Shown here: positions 11,125 to 22,090 of the stretch, piece by piece
Layout of the letters: the number at the start of each line of letters is the position of its first letter
Numbering within the stretch: the stretch's first letter is position 1
DNA from: Dolomedes plantarius
Lineage: Eukaryota; Arthropoda; Arachnida; Araneae; Dolomedidae
Assembly: GCA_907164885.2 (NCBI GenBank)
Contig: OU015490.1
Location: 202,714,135-202,778,134, forward strand
Direction of reading: 5' to 3'
DNA length: 64,000 nt
Notes under the pieces: generated by a model
The model's database searches: none
Seen by the model: the letters and a program-made list of their open reading frames with translations, nothing else
What the model was told of the DNA's origin: nothing
Translations under genes and position numbers: made by a program

Positions 11125-12451
11125 ACTCTTAGACACCCAACCAAAAAAAAAAACGACGCACCAAGAAGGAGTTATCCGAATGGGACGAAAATATGTAGAT
11201 CTGATATACATGTACAGGAAAACAAATGATTACAATTTGAGAAAAATTGGATGATTTATTCAAGAGAAAGAGCTTCACAAAGTGAAAAAGTCAATAACGC
11301 GTTCATCCACCTGTGGCCCTTATGCAAGCAGTTATTTGGCTTGGCATTGATAGATAGAGGTGGTGGATGTCCTCCTGCGGGATATCGTACCAAATTCTGT
11401 CCAATTGGCGCATTAGATCGTCAAAATCTGGCAAAGCTGGTTGGAGGTCCCTGCCCATAATGCTCTAAACAAGCTTAATGGGGGAGAGATCCGATGACCT
11501 TGCTGGTCAAGGTAGCGTTGGGCAAGCACGAAGACAAGCAGTAGAAACTCTCCCCGTGTGCGGGCGGGCATTATCTTGCTGAAATGTAAGCCCAGGATTG
11601 CGTGATATGAAGGGCAACACAACGGGACGCAGAATATCGTCGACGTACCGCTGTGCTGCAAGGGTGCCGCGGATGACAACTAAAGGTATCCTGATATGAA
11701 ATGAAATGGCACCCCAGACCATCACTCCTCGTTGTCGGCTGTATGGTGGAAGACAGTCAGGTTGGTATCCCACCACTGCGCTGTCCGGGGCGTCTCTAGA
11801 CTCGTATTCGCTGGTCATCGGGGCTCAGTTCGAAGCGGGACTCATCACTGAAGACAGTTGTACTCCAGTCAGTGACATTCCAGGTCGAATGTGCCCGACA
11901 CCACTGCAAACAGGCTTGTCGGTGTACAGAAGTCAATGGTAGTCGGCGCAAGGGGCGCCGTGAGCTCAGCCCTCTTTCTCTGAGCCGCCTATGAATGGTC
12001 CTTGCGGTCACTGAATCACCAGTTGCACGTACGATCGATGATAATGATCACCCATTCCTGCCAACATCGTCTAAAAGTGGCATCGCTCCTATCCAAATGT
12101 TGAGTGATTCACCGATTAGACCAACCGGCTTCTTTGAGCCCAACTACACGTCCTCTCTCAAATGCTGACATATGCGCATATTGTTCGCTCACCTGTATGC
12201 GAGGCATAATTACTGTCTACCTAAGTACACGGAATGAAATTTGCAAAGAATTTATGACCTGGAATCGAAATTTCTTCCCTTTAATGTCCTGCCAGTTGTG
12301 CAGTTAAGATGTGCTGCAGCGTCACATGTTAATTCTTTGGCCGCCAAACTTTAAAATTTTGCACTTTCCGTCAAAACCTGTATGCATATCAATTTGTGTC
12401 CAATTTGCATTACCCTTTGGTACGTCGGTTTTTTTTTTTTGTCTAAGAGTG
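11125..12451 (-). mobile_element. Tc1-like DNA transposon, complete ends, inactive
   Basis: The element is 1327 bp and is flanked by TA on both sides (11123-11124 and 12452-12453). The terminal inverted repeats start CACTCTTAGAC at both ends and continue through an A-run to CGACG(C/T)ACCAA. It is inserted in the protease region of the copia element, so it is younger than that element. The transposase frame on the minus strand is broken. Confidence 0.88.
11303..12207 (-). pseudogene. Tc1-family (DD34E) transposase, broken
   Basis: Minus-strand ATG at 12207, final stop at 11303-11305, near the usual Tc1 length. Seen: an N-terminal paired-like HTH block (MSAFERGRVVGLKEAG), the catalytic first Asp in VFSDESRFEL, and the second Asp in FQQDNARPHT. 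The third catalytic residue should be Glu in a SPxE motif, but here the codon reads Lys (SPIK) and the following Trp codon is a stop. Further stops occur near the N-terminus (after GWSNR) and between blocks, plus a frameshift at about 11.5 kb. It cannot be active. Confidence 0.82.
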
Positions 12452-13277
12452 TATTACAAAAATGAGTAGATGCCGCGATGTCGAACACTCATGCAGTTTT
12501 GTTCATCTGACCTTCAAAGTACGATTCAACTACAAAACTATTTTCAGCTATTTTCTGCGGCTTAGCTCTCTGTCCTGGAATCCTAAAACTACATTTTTCT
12601 TGCAAAATGTCCAGTTTTACCGCATCTATAACACACTACTTTCTTTTAATCTTTTATTTTACTCTCAACTATATCAGTACTTTCATTCGTTTTCTCTGAC
12701 GAATTCGGTCTTGATTTAGTTTAAAAAAACCACCATTTCAGTATTATCCTTTCGTTGGTCATCAAGCGAAGTTTTTGTCTGGCCATTGATAAATCACTTG
12801 AACTATCCCCTTGAATTTCACCGGCAAATTTCTGGTGAGCTGACAGGATTTGTAAATTTCCTGTATAGGATGACCTAACCCTTTTGTTTGTTCGAAAATC
12901 CTTCTTAATCTTGCTGCAAATAGGCTAGTATTTCCCCCCTCTTTAATTTTACACGAAAATAATTCGTCTATCAAGCTCATAAGCTTTGTCCTACAGTCGG
13001 GCCTAAAATGGCTTTCTAAAATTAACCATGCTTTATTTCCATCTTCTGTACCCTCAATTAATGGTCGAAATTGGGTATCTATTCCGAAATAGATAGTCGT
13101 GTGTGATCGGTCCTTACGGACATTATAATTTCTAACTTCTTTCTCTCCACTTCCCTGGTGGACTCACTTCATCCTTTGTAAAGGACCAACATTCCTTTTC
13201 CATTAAATACACCTTCATATCGGCAACCCAGGTACTGTAATTTTCAGCATTTAGCGGTTGTATTGAAAAAGCCATCT
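12452..13277 (-). pseudogene. copia Gag and protease start, broken
   Basis: Minus-strand ATG at about 13277 opens a copia-type Gag (MAFSIQPLNAENYSTWVADM, the usual LNxxNYxxW opening). It runs through MSLIDELFSCK and LTRNLPVKF to a CCHC knuckle (CYRCGKTGHFARK at about 12600-12640). The last Cys of the knuckle is put out of frame by one extra A in an A-run. The frame then reaches a protease active-site region reading DIAASTHFC, where the D-[ST]-[GA] motif has Ile in the middle. The frame stops at the Tc1 insertion. Confidence 0.75.
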
Positions 13278-13943
13278 TTAAAGAAATTCTTCGACTTTTT
13301 ACGAATGAAGCAGCTACACTATTCAGGCTTACAAAAACGTAACCTCTCCCCCTCCCTTCGAATTAGTCCTTACCACCTATAGATTGGACAAGAAGGCCCA
13401 TAACCTAATCATTACCCAGCATTAGATTCACTTTACTCAGTGAAGGCATTCTGTAGGTGGTATAAAAATAAAAGACAATTCTTCAAAATTTAAAAACATA
13501 CTAAAATTTATTAACATTTAAATAAGACTGGTGTATACTCACGCAATAAAGTTGCAGCGTCTACGTCTTGGTAGCTATCCATAAACCACACGCTCAACAC
13601 AGCACACACACCGGAGAAAAGTTTAGTGGCGGAAGTTCCTGGGCCAATGGCCCTCTACTCCGTGTCTTGGTATCATCTTGGTTGGGGCCTGTTTTAGAAA
13701 GCCTTTAGTTTGGGAGCACCTTTGGAAATACAGCTTGAAAGTTACAAAATTTGCTTTTAAAAACACTTTAACCAGTGGCAAGAAAGAAAAGTAATTTGAA
13801 TGATGTAGGGAAAAGAAATACAAATTAGCATACATCTACAGTGAGATAGGGAGAAACGTTCTATTTCTAACAGTGACCAATAAAAATGAAGAAATCAGAA
13901 GATAAAATAAATTTTCTGAATTAAGTTGTGAAGACTTGGTTGT
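13278..13943. other. no gene recognised; possible copia leader and hAT left part
   Basis: This lies upstream of the copia Gag start on its strand, where a leader, primer binding site and 5' LTR would be expected. No LTR pair or convincing primer site was found. The right part merges into the hAT fragment. Open frames here (for example around 13.62-13.84 kb) resemble nothing known. Confidence 0.4.
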
Positions 13944-14195
13944 GAGTTCTATGAAATTGCTTTAGCATTGAAGGAAAAAAAAAGCTTTTTCTGGCGGAGA
14001 AGAAATTGTTAAGACTTGTCTCCATATATTTGCAAGCCATTTTGGTTATAAAGAAAATGAAAGGAAAGCAAACGAAATTGCTATACCAAGGCTAACAGTT
14101 ACGAGACGTATCGAGAAACTCTCTCGGGATATATCTCAGCAACTGGAAAACCTTGTCCATTCTTTTCTCTAGCTTTCGATGAATCAACGGACATA
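13944..14195 (+). pseudogene. hAT transposase, N-terminal fragment (GTF2IRD2/ZBED-like)
   Basis: The plus strand reads a SYEIALAL-type helix, KKKAFSGGEEIVKTC, then LTVTRRIEKLSRDI and, after a one-base frameshift, LAFDESTDI. This is the opening of the hAT catalytic domain in the Charlie/GTF2IRD2/ZBED group (TVxRRI...S, then DEStD with the first catalytic Asp). It stops abruptly at TA 14194-14195, where a Tc1-type end begins. The C-terminal part resumes at 19.73 kb, and about 150-200 residues between the two are missing. Confidence 0.72.
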
Positions 14196-14402
14196 CAGTG
14201 GTGACCAAAATTGCGGACACTTTTTGAAATTTGAATTTTTTTTTCAACTTTGAACGCTTATTAAAAACTGTTACACTTCATGCAGTGCAATGTATCATAT
14301 ATCGAATGAAAGGAAATTTAATGCTGAATTCAACACAATAAACAGAGATCAAATATTTGTATCACAAGAGAAGCTATGCGTTGAAAACAACACTTAGGGT
14401 AA
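14196..14402 (+). mobile_element. Tc1-type transposon left end, relic
   Basis: Directly after a TA, the sequence CAGTGGTGACCAAAATTGCG resembles the terminal repeat of many arthropod Tc1-like elements (CAGTGGTGGCCAAAATT form). No partner terminus was found before the BEL/Pao element, so most of this transposon is gone. Confidence 0.5.
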
Positions 14403-14643
14403 AAATCCTTGTGTACTTACGATGTCACTGTTACGACTCCATGGTTACGCCGAGATTATGTTACTATTTATAAGTTGCTGTGTGGCAACACAGTTAGATG
14501 GCGTGGTTTTGAATTTAGTTTCGAGTCATTACGATGTTATATGCTACGATGTTCATGCAGTAGCATTACGATTTGTTCTGAAGATATACGTTTTGAATAA
14601 ATATTTGTCTCTAAAATGAGATTACGTTTACGTTTCAAGATTA
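14403..14643 (+). repeat. putative 5' LTR of BEL/Pao element
   Basis: The right border is set by the primer-site-like TGGCGTCCGCGA. The segment contains an AATAAA at about 14597. With no second LTR in the window, the left border (a TGT near 14411 or 14430) cannot be fixed. Confidence 0.4.
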
Positions 14644-14739
14644 GTGGCGTCCGCGATTAAAAAAAGAACTTTGTTACGTTTTCCAGTAGCTTACGAAATT
14701 GACTCTATTAGTGATACACGAATCCCAATACTGGTCAAG

Positions 14740-16086
14740 ATGACTGATGATAAAAAAAAATTAAACACTGATGAAGTAAGTGATGTCGAAAGGCTGAAGA
14801 AGCAAAGAACGAATTTCCGACGTTTGTTTACTACGGCGTGTAATCAATTTGTAGAGTTGAATACGGAATCCGAAATCGAAAGTAAGAAAATTCTTATCCT
14901 TTATAATAAAATACTTGACAAATCTAACCGTTTGTTTGATACGGATACTGAACTAAGTGCTTATCTTGAATATTCAGATGAAGAGATTGATTTAATTGAG
15001 TCGTATAGGGATCGGTTCACTGAAATCAAGACTCTGTATGAGATTTATGTAAACAATATGAAGAATGATGATAGCATTTCTGTTAGTAGCACGTCATCTA
15101 GCGTTACTTTGAATCTTCCTAAGTTAAATTTAAAAGAATTTGATTTAATGCCAAGGACTTGGGTAGCGTTTTGGGATCAGTTTTCCCGCATTCATGAGGA
15201 TGATCGTTTAAAAGAAGAAGATAAATTTCAGTATCTGCTATCCTCTTTAAAACCAAAAACGAAAGCAAAAGACATAGCCAACAGTTACCCGCCTTCCAAA
15301 GAAAATTATAACAAGGCTATTGATCATCTAAAATCTAGGTTTGGGCGAGATGACTTGCTAATAGAGGTATACATCAGGGATTTATCAACTTTAGTGACTA
15401 ATCGAGCTAATGTTAAACTCAGTGCACTTTACGACCAACTGGGTACATATCTCAGAGCTTTAGAAACACTGGGTGTCACGACTGAAAATTACGCAGCAAT
15501 GTTATATCCAGTCGTAGAGTCTTGCCTGCCAATGGATATTTTAAAGGCTTGGGATAGGCATAGGCTGAATCGAGAGTCGGATTCAGATTCTTCACGGTTT
15601 CTAATTAAAGAAAAACTTCTCGAAGAACTGATGACCTTTCTAAGAAACGGAGTTGAGGGTGAAGAGCACCGAGCTCTGGCGGAATCTGGTTTCGTTCCCC
15701 AAACTAAAATTAAAAGGCAAAGTCAAGAAACACAGCCAGTTGATTTTCCTTCTGCTTCGGCCCTCGTTTCGTCCTCAGGAAATGTATCCTCTAAATTACA
15801 CTGCCTCTTTTGTGAAAAGGGTCATAACAGTCAGGACTGTGGGAAAACTGTACATATGTCGTTAGAGGAGAAAAAGGCTGCAGTAATGAAAAAAAGATGC
15901 TGTTTGGTATGTCTGAAAGTTGGCCATATGGCAAAAGCATGCCATAGCTCTGTGAGATGTATTGGCTGTGCCAGAAGACATTATGCATTGCTGTGCCCAG
16001 AATTAAGTACGAAAGAGCATTCCAAGAAAGATGAAAATACGAGCTCTTTATTTTCTACAGAATCATCCACAAATATCATAATTTGA
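14740..16086 (+). CDS. Gag of BEL/Pao element
   Basis: About 448 codons from ATG 14740 (MTDDKKKLNTDE) with no internal stop. An acidic alpha-helical N-terminal region is followed by the BEL-type Gag core (LPKLNLKEFDL, FWDQF, KFQYLLSSL). Three cysteine knuckles follow near the C-terminus: C-X2-C-X3-H-X4-C (CLFCEKGHNSQDC), C-X2-C-X4-H-X4-C (CLVCLKVGHMAKAC) and C-X2-C-X3-H-X4-C (CIGCARRHYALLC). This triple arrangement is characteristic of BEL/Pao. The frame stops at 16084-16086, and the protease begins immediately in another frame. In most BEL elements gag and pol are one frame, so the break is probably decay. Confidence 0.8.
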   Translation: MTDDKKKLNTDEVSDVERLKKQRTNFRRLFTTACNQFVELNTESEIESKKILILYNKILDKSNRLFDTDTELSAYLEYSDEEIDLIESYRDRFTEIKTLYEIYVNNMKNDDSISVSSTSSSVTLNLPKLNLKEFDLMPRTWVAFWDQFSRIHEDDRLKEEDKFQYLLSSLKPKTKAKDIANSYPPSKENYNKAIDHLKSRFGRDDLLIEVYIRDLSTLVTNRANVKLSALYDQLGTYLRALETLGVTTENYAAMLYPVVESCLPMDILKAWDRHRLNRESDSDSSRFLIKEKLLEELMTFLRNGVEGEEHRALAESGFVPQTKIKRQSQETQPVDFPSASALVSSSGNVSSKLHCLFCEKGHNSQDCGKTVHMSLEEKKAAVMKKRCCLVCLKVGHMAKACHSSVRCIGCARRHYALLCPELSTKEHSKKDENTSSLFSTESSTNIII

Positions 16087-18330
16087 AAACTCTAATTGTC
16101 TGTATACGCAATAAAGGTAGAAAACAATATGTAAGAGCATTGTTGGATGACGGATCTCACCGATCCTACATTGAAGAAGACCTGGTAAGGGAGCTCAGAC
16201 TTTCTCCTTCTGGAAAAGAGATGTTGTCACAAGGACTTTTCGGTGGAGGTCAAACACCAGAAGCAGCTCATGGCCGTTACGATATCAACCTAGAAGGTCT
16301 AAATGGGAAATTTTCTTGCCAAGTATCTGTTCTAGATCAACCTACAATATGTACGACTCTGCCTAGTGTTAAAGATCCGTAGCTGATCTCTGAGCTCGCT
16401 GATCACGGAATTTACCTGACTGACATAGGGCCCGGAGAACCTTCTATACGTATGTTGCTTGGGGCCGATATACTGGGAAAAATACTGACAGGTAAAATAC
16501 AAATTTTAAGATCTGGAATTTCAGCAATCGAGACAAGATTTGGATGGAGCATTTTGGGTACTCAGAAAAGAAGAGCTACAATCAATATGATATCTTTCAG
16601 TCTACAGAATTTTGAAATGCCTAAATTATGGGAGTTAGAAACATTAGGAATAACAGATCCTCTGGAAAAAAAATCTTCACATCTATTAGACGAAGAAACA
16701 CTTACGCATTTCCAAGAAACTGTTAGGGTTAATCCAGATCAAAGATATGAAGTCACCCTCCCATGGTTAGCTGGTCACCCTCCTCTCAGTAATCACTATG
16801 ACTTGGCGGAGTCAAGGTTGCGGTCTACTTCCAAGCGACTTAAGAGAGAAGATATTTTTGAGTCTTACGATAATGTCTTCAGACAATGGGAAAACGAAGG
16901 AATCATCGAAAATCTGGCAAATCCAGAAATTAACTAATTCTGCCATTATCTGCCCCACAGACCGGTGATAAAACTGTCCAGTCACACAACCAAAATTCGA
17001 CCTGTGTTCGACGCATCCGTTAAGAGTCCAGGCTCCACTTCCTTAAATGATTGTCTAAGTGTGGGGCCAAGCTTGTCTCATCAAATTTCCCCTCTTCTTA
17101 TGAAATTCAGATTGAATGCCATAGGGGTGACTGCCGACATCAAACAAGCCTGACATCAACATTTCTGCAGCTTAGTGTCAGCCCGTCAGATCGGGATGTT
17201 TTAAGATTTCTGTGGTGGGAGGATAGAAAATGTAACAAGAGGAAAACCTACCGACACTGCCGTGTGGTACTCGGAGTTTCTTCAAGTTCTTTCCTTCTCA
17301 ATGCTACCATTAGACACCATCTGAATTCCAAACAGTACCAAACTGAAGATATGCAGAAAACTACCCAGAAATTAAAAGAAGACTTCTACGTAGACAATTT
17401 AGCTACGAGCGTGGCTAGTGAGGAAGAACTTAATGAATTAATGTCACAAGCTAAGCAAATTATGAATGAAGGGAAATTTGATCTCCGATGTTGGGCCTAT
17501 ACTGGATCCGCAGAGCAGGATCAAATGTTGCTGGGCCTGAAATGGAACACCCTTACGGATGAACTGTCGTGCTGTGGTCCGAAAGAATTCACTGATTCTG
17601 ATGCAATTACTAACCGAAGTTTGCTTTCCGTTGTGAATAGTGTTTATGATCCGATTGGATTTGTTTGCCCTGCATTATTATTGCCTAAATTGCTTTTGCA
17701 AGAGGCATGGAAAAGCAAAATTGATTGGGATGAGATATTACCGATTGATATACGGAAAAGATATAGAAAATGGATTAAAACTTTTCATTTAGTAGAACAG
17801 TGTAGCATTCCAAGAAGAATGTCTATGGGAAAATATGCACTAAATAGTTTACACGTATTTACGGATGCATCTAAAGATGCTTATGCGTGTTGTGCATTTT
17901 TGCGGTCAGAAGATGAGACTGGCATTTCTGTGAGATTGATCTCTGCTAAATCAAGAGTAGCTCCAATGCAAAGGGCCTCCATTCCCCGTCTAGAGTTACT
18001 AGGAGCTGCGATTGGTGCACGATTGGCATCCACAATACAGTCAGCGTTACAGTTACCTCTACAAATTATTTTGTGAACTGATTCTATGGTTGTGCTGAGT
18101 TGGATTACGAAGAATGAGCCCTGGAATACCTTTGTTGGCAATCGTGTAAAAAGAAATTCGGACTCTCACAGATATCAACAACTGGAGATTCGTACCCGGG
18201 GAAATGAACCCAGAGGATTTGCCTTCTCGCTCCTGTAACTTTGAGGAACTATTACGCAGTCGATGGTGGGAGGGACCAGCCTGGTTACGTCAACCAGAAA
18301 ACACTTGGCCTAGTGCAAAGATTACGATTC
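16083..18330 (+). pseudogene. Pol of BEL/Pao element (protease, RT, RNase H), broken
   Basis: Protease with RALLDDGSHRSYI at about 16135-16175. The frame has an in-frame TAG at 16380-16382, then continues (LLGADILGKIL, then FGWSILG). A stop follows at 16935, then RT segments in shifted frames (RPVFDASVKSPG, then GVTADIKQA at about 17140, where a frameshift falls). The frame 17051-18076 carries the RT active site FYVDNLATSV, where many BEL elements also have YVDN instead of YVDD. It continues into RNase H (LHVFTDASKDAY, SIPRLELLGA) and stops at 18074-18076. Residual RNase H and connection matches (NPEDLPSRSC, RWWEGPAWL) follow to about 18300. Integrase is missing. Confidence 0.8.
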
Positions 18331-18423
18331 CTAAAATATCACTGCATTATACGCCAAGAAGCACTTTGTGGACAACTTTAAATATGCAGCATGTTATGTT
18401 ACCGGTTGAGAAATGTGTGACTA

Positions 18424-19728
18424 CAGGGTGGCTAATAAATACTGTAACACTCCAAAAAATAAGAGTTAATTTTAATTGTTTGGAAAAACAATTTATCTAT
18501 CTATTTGTGTGATTGGCAACCTTTTGTAAACGCAGACGATTTTTGTTTAAAGTAAAATATGTAGAATATTTTTAAAGATGGAAGCCAAAAGGTTATTGGT
18601 TAAACAGCTTTTTGATCGCGGATTTTCTGCAGGTAAAATATTTAAGCAATTAAAATGCCTTGGTTTTAATAGGACGTTTATATATAGGACTATAAATCGA
18701 TTATTGGATACCAATAGCTGTAAAGATCGACCAAGGTCTGGTCGTCCACGCACTGTTCGTACAAAAGAACGTATCAAAAGAATTCGTGAAAAGATACGAA
18801 GAAATCCACAACGTTCTGCAAATAAAATGGCTGCAGAAGAGAACATCAGTCGCAGAACTATGCAACTTATCATAAATGAAGACCTGGGTTTTCGCCCTTA
18901 TCGCAAAAGAAAAGTTCAAGGTTTGACTACTGCACAAATAGTAAAAAGGTTACAAAGATGTAAGAAATTGCTGAACCGGCACGGTAGCAAAAGTGTTGAA
19001 AAAATAATTTTCTCTGATGAGAAGCTGTTTTGTACAGAACAAAGTTATAATGCTAAAAATGATGTTGTATATTCAGCAACCTTCGAGGATATACCTGAAA
19101 ATCTTCGAACTGTTAAACGCTTTCAGAACAAGAATTCTGTTATGGTTTGGGCTGCAGTGTCACACAATGGAAAACTGCCTCTGAAATTCATCGATAAAGG
19201 GGTAAAAATCAATGCTGAATATTACAAACAGGAAGTATTGGCTACACGTTTATTACCACATGCTAACAGATTGTATCCCAAAAAGAATTGGATATTTCAG
19301 CAAGATTCTGCACCGTCCCACCGATCCAAAACAACACAGGAATGGCTCCATGCCAATTGCCCGAAGTTTATCAAGCAAGAAGATTGGCCACCTTCTTCAC
19401 CAGATCTAAATCCTTTAGACTATTGCATTTGGGGGATTTTAGAGTCTAAAGTAAATGCTAAGCAGCACAGAAGTTTGGACTCCCTCAAAGCTTCCATACG
19501 GAGTGAATGGGACAAATTACCTCATAAAATGATTCGTGCCGCAATAGGACAGTGGCGTAAGAGATTATCTTTAGTAATCGATAAAGATGGCGGTCGATTC
19601 GAGTAAAATTATTTCATGGTAAACTTTCATGTATAATGTTCATAATATTGTTGTATTTTCCATTTTCTATTTCATCTGTGTGTAATTAAATGATTCGATA
19701 TTTGTCACAGTATTTATTAGCCACCCTG
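18424..19728 (+). mobile_element. mariner-like DD37D transposon, complete
   Basis: The element is 1305 bp and is flanked by TA (18422-18423 and 19729-19730). The terminal inverted repeats are identical for the first 22 bp (starting CAGGGTGGCTAATAAATACT) and then differ by one base in the next few. The single internal transposase frame is uninterrupted. It is the youngest-looking element in the window and sits at the junction of BEL/Pao and hAT remains. Confidence 0.93.
18578..19606 (+). CDS. mariner-family transposase, DD37D, full length
   Basis: This 342-codon intact frame encodes the cut-and-paste transposase of the surrounding element. ATG 18578 lies 155 bp inside the left end. The N-terminal bipartite helix-turn-helix (about residues 1-110) includes the first HTH (FDRGFSAGKIFKQL), a GRPR motif (SGRPRTVR) that links the two HTH units, and a second HTH (SANKMAAEENISRRTMQ). 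The catalytic triad is Asp in FSDEKLF (about residue 150), Asp in FQQDSAPSH and Asp in SPDLNPLD. There are 37 residues between the second and third Asp, counted directly, which defines DD37D (maT-type). All catalytic residues are present. Promoter elements inside the left end were not resolved. Confidence 0.93.
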   Translation: MEAKRLLVKQLFDRGFSAGKIFKQLKCLGFNRTFIYRTINRLLDTNSCKDRPRSGRPRTVRTKERIKRIREKIRRNPQRSANKMAAEENISRRTMQLIINEDLGFRPYRKRKVQGLTTAQIVKRLQRCKKLLNRHGSKSVEKIIFSDEKLFCTEQSYNAKNDVVYSATFEDIPENLRTVKRFQNKNSVMVWAAVSHNGKLPLKFIDKGVKINAEYYKQEVLATRLLPHANRLYPKKNWIFQQDSAPSHRSKTTQEWLHANCPKFIKQEDWPPSSPDLNPLDYCIWGILESKVNAKQHRSLDSLKASIRSEWDKLPHKMIRAAIGQWRKRLSLVIDKDGGRFE

Positions 19729-19730
19729 TA

Positions 19731-20665
19731 AAATTAGAGCAAGAGCATTAAACGCACGAGAATTCAGAGAATATTGTGAACTGTCAGATTTGGAATATGG
19801 TGAACTTGTTCTTCATTGTGAGGTGCACTGCCTTTTTAGAGGGCAGGATTTGAGTAGATTTTGGAAATTAAAAAATGCTGTTTATATTTTTTTAGAACAG
19901 AAAAATGAACTACCTGATGAAAGAACCCTATTATTTGATGACAACTGGCTATTTGATTTGGCATTTTTAATTGATGTTACTAATCATCTCAATGATCTAA
20001 ATTCGAAACTACAAGAATAAATTATTTCCTAGCTTGGTAAATAGCATCAATTCATTTCAAATAAAATTAAAACTGTTCATCTCTCAGTTAGAAAATCAGG
20101 ATTTGAGTCAATTTCCACACATGAAAGAGCAAAGTGAATGTGCTGCGGGTTATAGCAATTTAACCAAATAAATTGAAAAAATCAAGTTATTGCAAAGGTA
20201 ATTTGAAAGCCGTTTTCATGATTTCGTTAAAGAAGAAAACTGCATGCTCGCATTCATAAACCCATTTTCACTGAGTGAACAAATCATAATAAATATGCCC
20301 AGTAACATACAAATGGAACTTATTGATTTAAAAAGAAATTCATTATTGAAAATGAAATTTGATGAGGTTTTTTTGATCAAAATGCTTCTGACATGATAAA
20401 TTTATGATGTTCACTAACCTGTGAACATTTCCCAGAACTAAGAAAATATGCAAACAATTATATGCGTCGTTTCGGAACGACATGCAGATGTGAACAAGTA
20501 TTTTCCTCCATGAAATGGATTATGTAATATATTAGATTAAATGTAAAACGAGGTCGCGAATGACCGATTCAAATGTCTCTGCTGTTCTCAATAACAAATA
20601 TAACACTAAACATTGAGAGACTAGCGAAATCCCAAAAGGCTCAAAAGTCTCATTAATGGTAAATA
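19731..20665 (+). pseudogene. hAT transposase, C-terminal part, broken
   Basis: The plus frame opens at the mariner right end with IRARALNAREF, then HCEVHCLFRGQDL (the E-x-R/C-W-LSRG block), then a run containing WLFDLAFLIDVTNHLNDLN. These are hallmarks of GTF2IRD2/ZBED-like hAT transposases. After a stop at about 20019 the homology continues in shifted frames to the dimerisation region (FPELRKYANNYMRRFGTT followed by CEQVFSSMK) at about 20430-20520. A terminal-repeat-like AAAAAGTTGGCCACCAC follows at 20900-20916. It belongs with the fragment at 13944-14195. Confidence 0.8.
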
Positions 20666-21059
20666 ATGTTTATGTACTGTAACAGATTACATAGAATAAT
20701 GTTTTATAAACAATAATTAAATCATTTAGAAATGTTCATTGAGTGGTTGAGTTACCCTTTTTTTCTCCCCTAAGCGAAGCAGATTCTACCCCTATCCCTA
20801 TTTTCAAACCCCAACCATGAACGTAAAGAGATAGAAAAAGTGCTCGAGTTGTATGGCGCATCTGAACTCGTATGTGAAACAAATGGACGCATGGTATGTA
20901 AAAAGTTGGCCACCACTCATTTAAAGTATTGACTGACCAAAAAAATAGATGTTAAGAGGATATGTCTAGATCCTATTTCCCTAGTTACTCCTCCTACCTC
21001 CTTGAAAAAAAAAGGTTTCCAGTGGCATCATGGTTCTCGCATCTAGGTTTGAGATCAAA

Positions 21060-22090
21060 ATGCAGATGGGTGGGACTGGTGACAAGGTAAAGATTGCAAG
21101 GATATATGTTTGGAAGATTAACTTTTGTTACAAGATATTTGCAGTTTATAACCAACCAAGCAAAATATCTTAACTTGATATAATCTCAATTAACAGAAAA
21201 AGCTATAATCATAGAGGATTTTAATGCCCACTCAAAGGTCTGGGGCTGTTCTTCAGAAAACTGAAGTGGAGAAATAGTGGTAGATTTTTCTAAATATTTT
21301 AATCTAACTTAGAATTGGTGTACAGCAATTCAGATCCCCCTACCTTCATTCATTTTAATGGTAGTTTTTGCAACCCAGATTTGATAATTGTTTCAAGTGA
21401 TATTTGAAATTTAACACATAGAACTGTCCTGGAGGACATTGGGAGAGACCACTGAGTTGTCCTACAGGAAATCAAGGCAGTCTTTCAATAAATTTCCATG
21501 GAATATCTGTGGAGCAGATAGGCCATCATATAAACTGGAGTTTGAGAGTAAACTGAATGAGCCAGAGCTAAATTCTGACATTCATCCAGACAAAATAGTT
21601 GCTAGAATGAAGGAAATAATTATCAAAGAAAATGCAAAGAAATTTATCCCACACGGAAGACAAAAATTATATAAATGTCTCCGAAATGATAAATTTGAAG
21701 AAACATGATAATCTTAGATGGAAAGCAGAGGAGTTGGGTGATCCTGTGATTGTTCAAGAAAGAATGGAGACATTGCTGAGCTGTTTTGAAGAGAGATTGT
21801 ACAGGCAAAAAGAGCCACCTTTGACAACTTTATATCCAAAATGAATAACAAAACCGAGAGTCATTAAACTTACAGATTCCTAGCCAAATTATGCCCTGGG
21901 AGAGTGTTCCTAAAAAATCCTCTGAACTTTAATGGGACTCAAATTTATAGTGATGATCAGATTGCTGGGGCTTTTGCATCATTTTATTCTTTGGCCCATA
22001 GACACAAAGCATTTTTCCAAGTGCAAAGTTTGCTGAATTGATAGCACAAGCAGAAAAAAAAGGAGAAATTCAAGTTTAGAATCTTGAAGT
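21060..22090 (+). pseudogene. LINE (Jockey-like) ORF2 fragment, heavily decayed
   Basis: At about 21215-21260 the plus strand reads EDFNAHSKVWG, the conserved endonuclease block of Jockey-type LINEs. A PTFIHFNGSFCNPDL-like stretch follows in shifted frames (about 21340-21380). Frame 21439-21708 has a Lys/Glu-rich connector (KKFIPHGRQKLYK). A NGTQIYSDDQIAGAFASFY stretch at about 21930-21990 matches the segment just before the RT domain. RT itself is absent. Many stops and frameshifts are present, and strand and clade are inferred from these motifs. Confidence 0.6.

Larger units (their letters stand above)
10170..13277 (-). mobile_element. Ty1/copia retrotransposon, 3'-truncated, split by a Tc1 element
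   Basis: On the minus strand the order is Gag (about 13277-12500), zinc knuckle, protease, GAG-pre-integrase and integrase (to about 10170). Reverse transcriptase and RNase H are absent. The element stops inside integrase next to the THAP9-like 5' end, so its 3' half was lost. The Tc1 element at 11125-12451 interrupts the protease. The copia frame resumes on its far side with the TA target duplicated. No LTR was identified with confidence on the 5' side (13278 onward). Confidence 0.8.
14403..18423 (+). mobile_element. BEL/Pao retrotransposon, 3' end lost
   Basis: Order: putative 5' LTR (about 14403-14643), primer site-like TGGCGTCCGCGA at 14645, gag with three zinc knuckles, then the broken protease, reverse transcriptase and RNase H. 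Integrase and 3' LTR are absent. The element ends where the DD37D mariner begins at 18424. It is nested within a hAT element. Confidence 0.82.
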
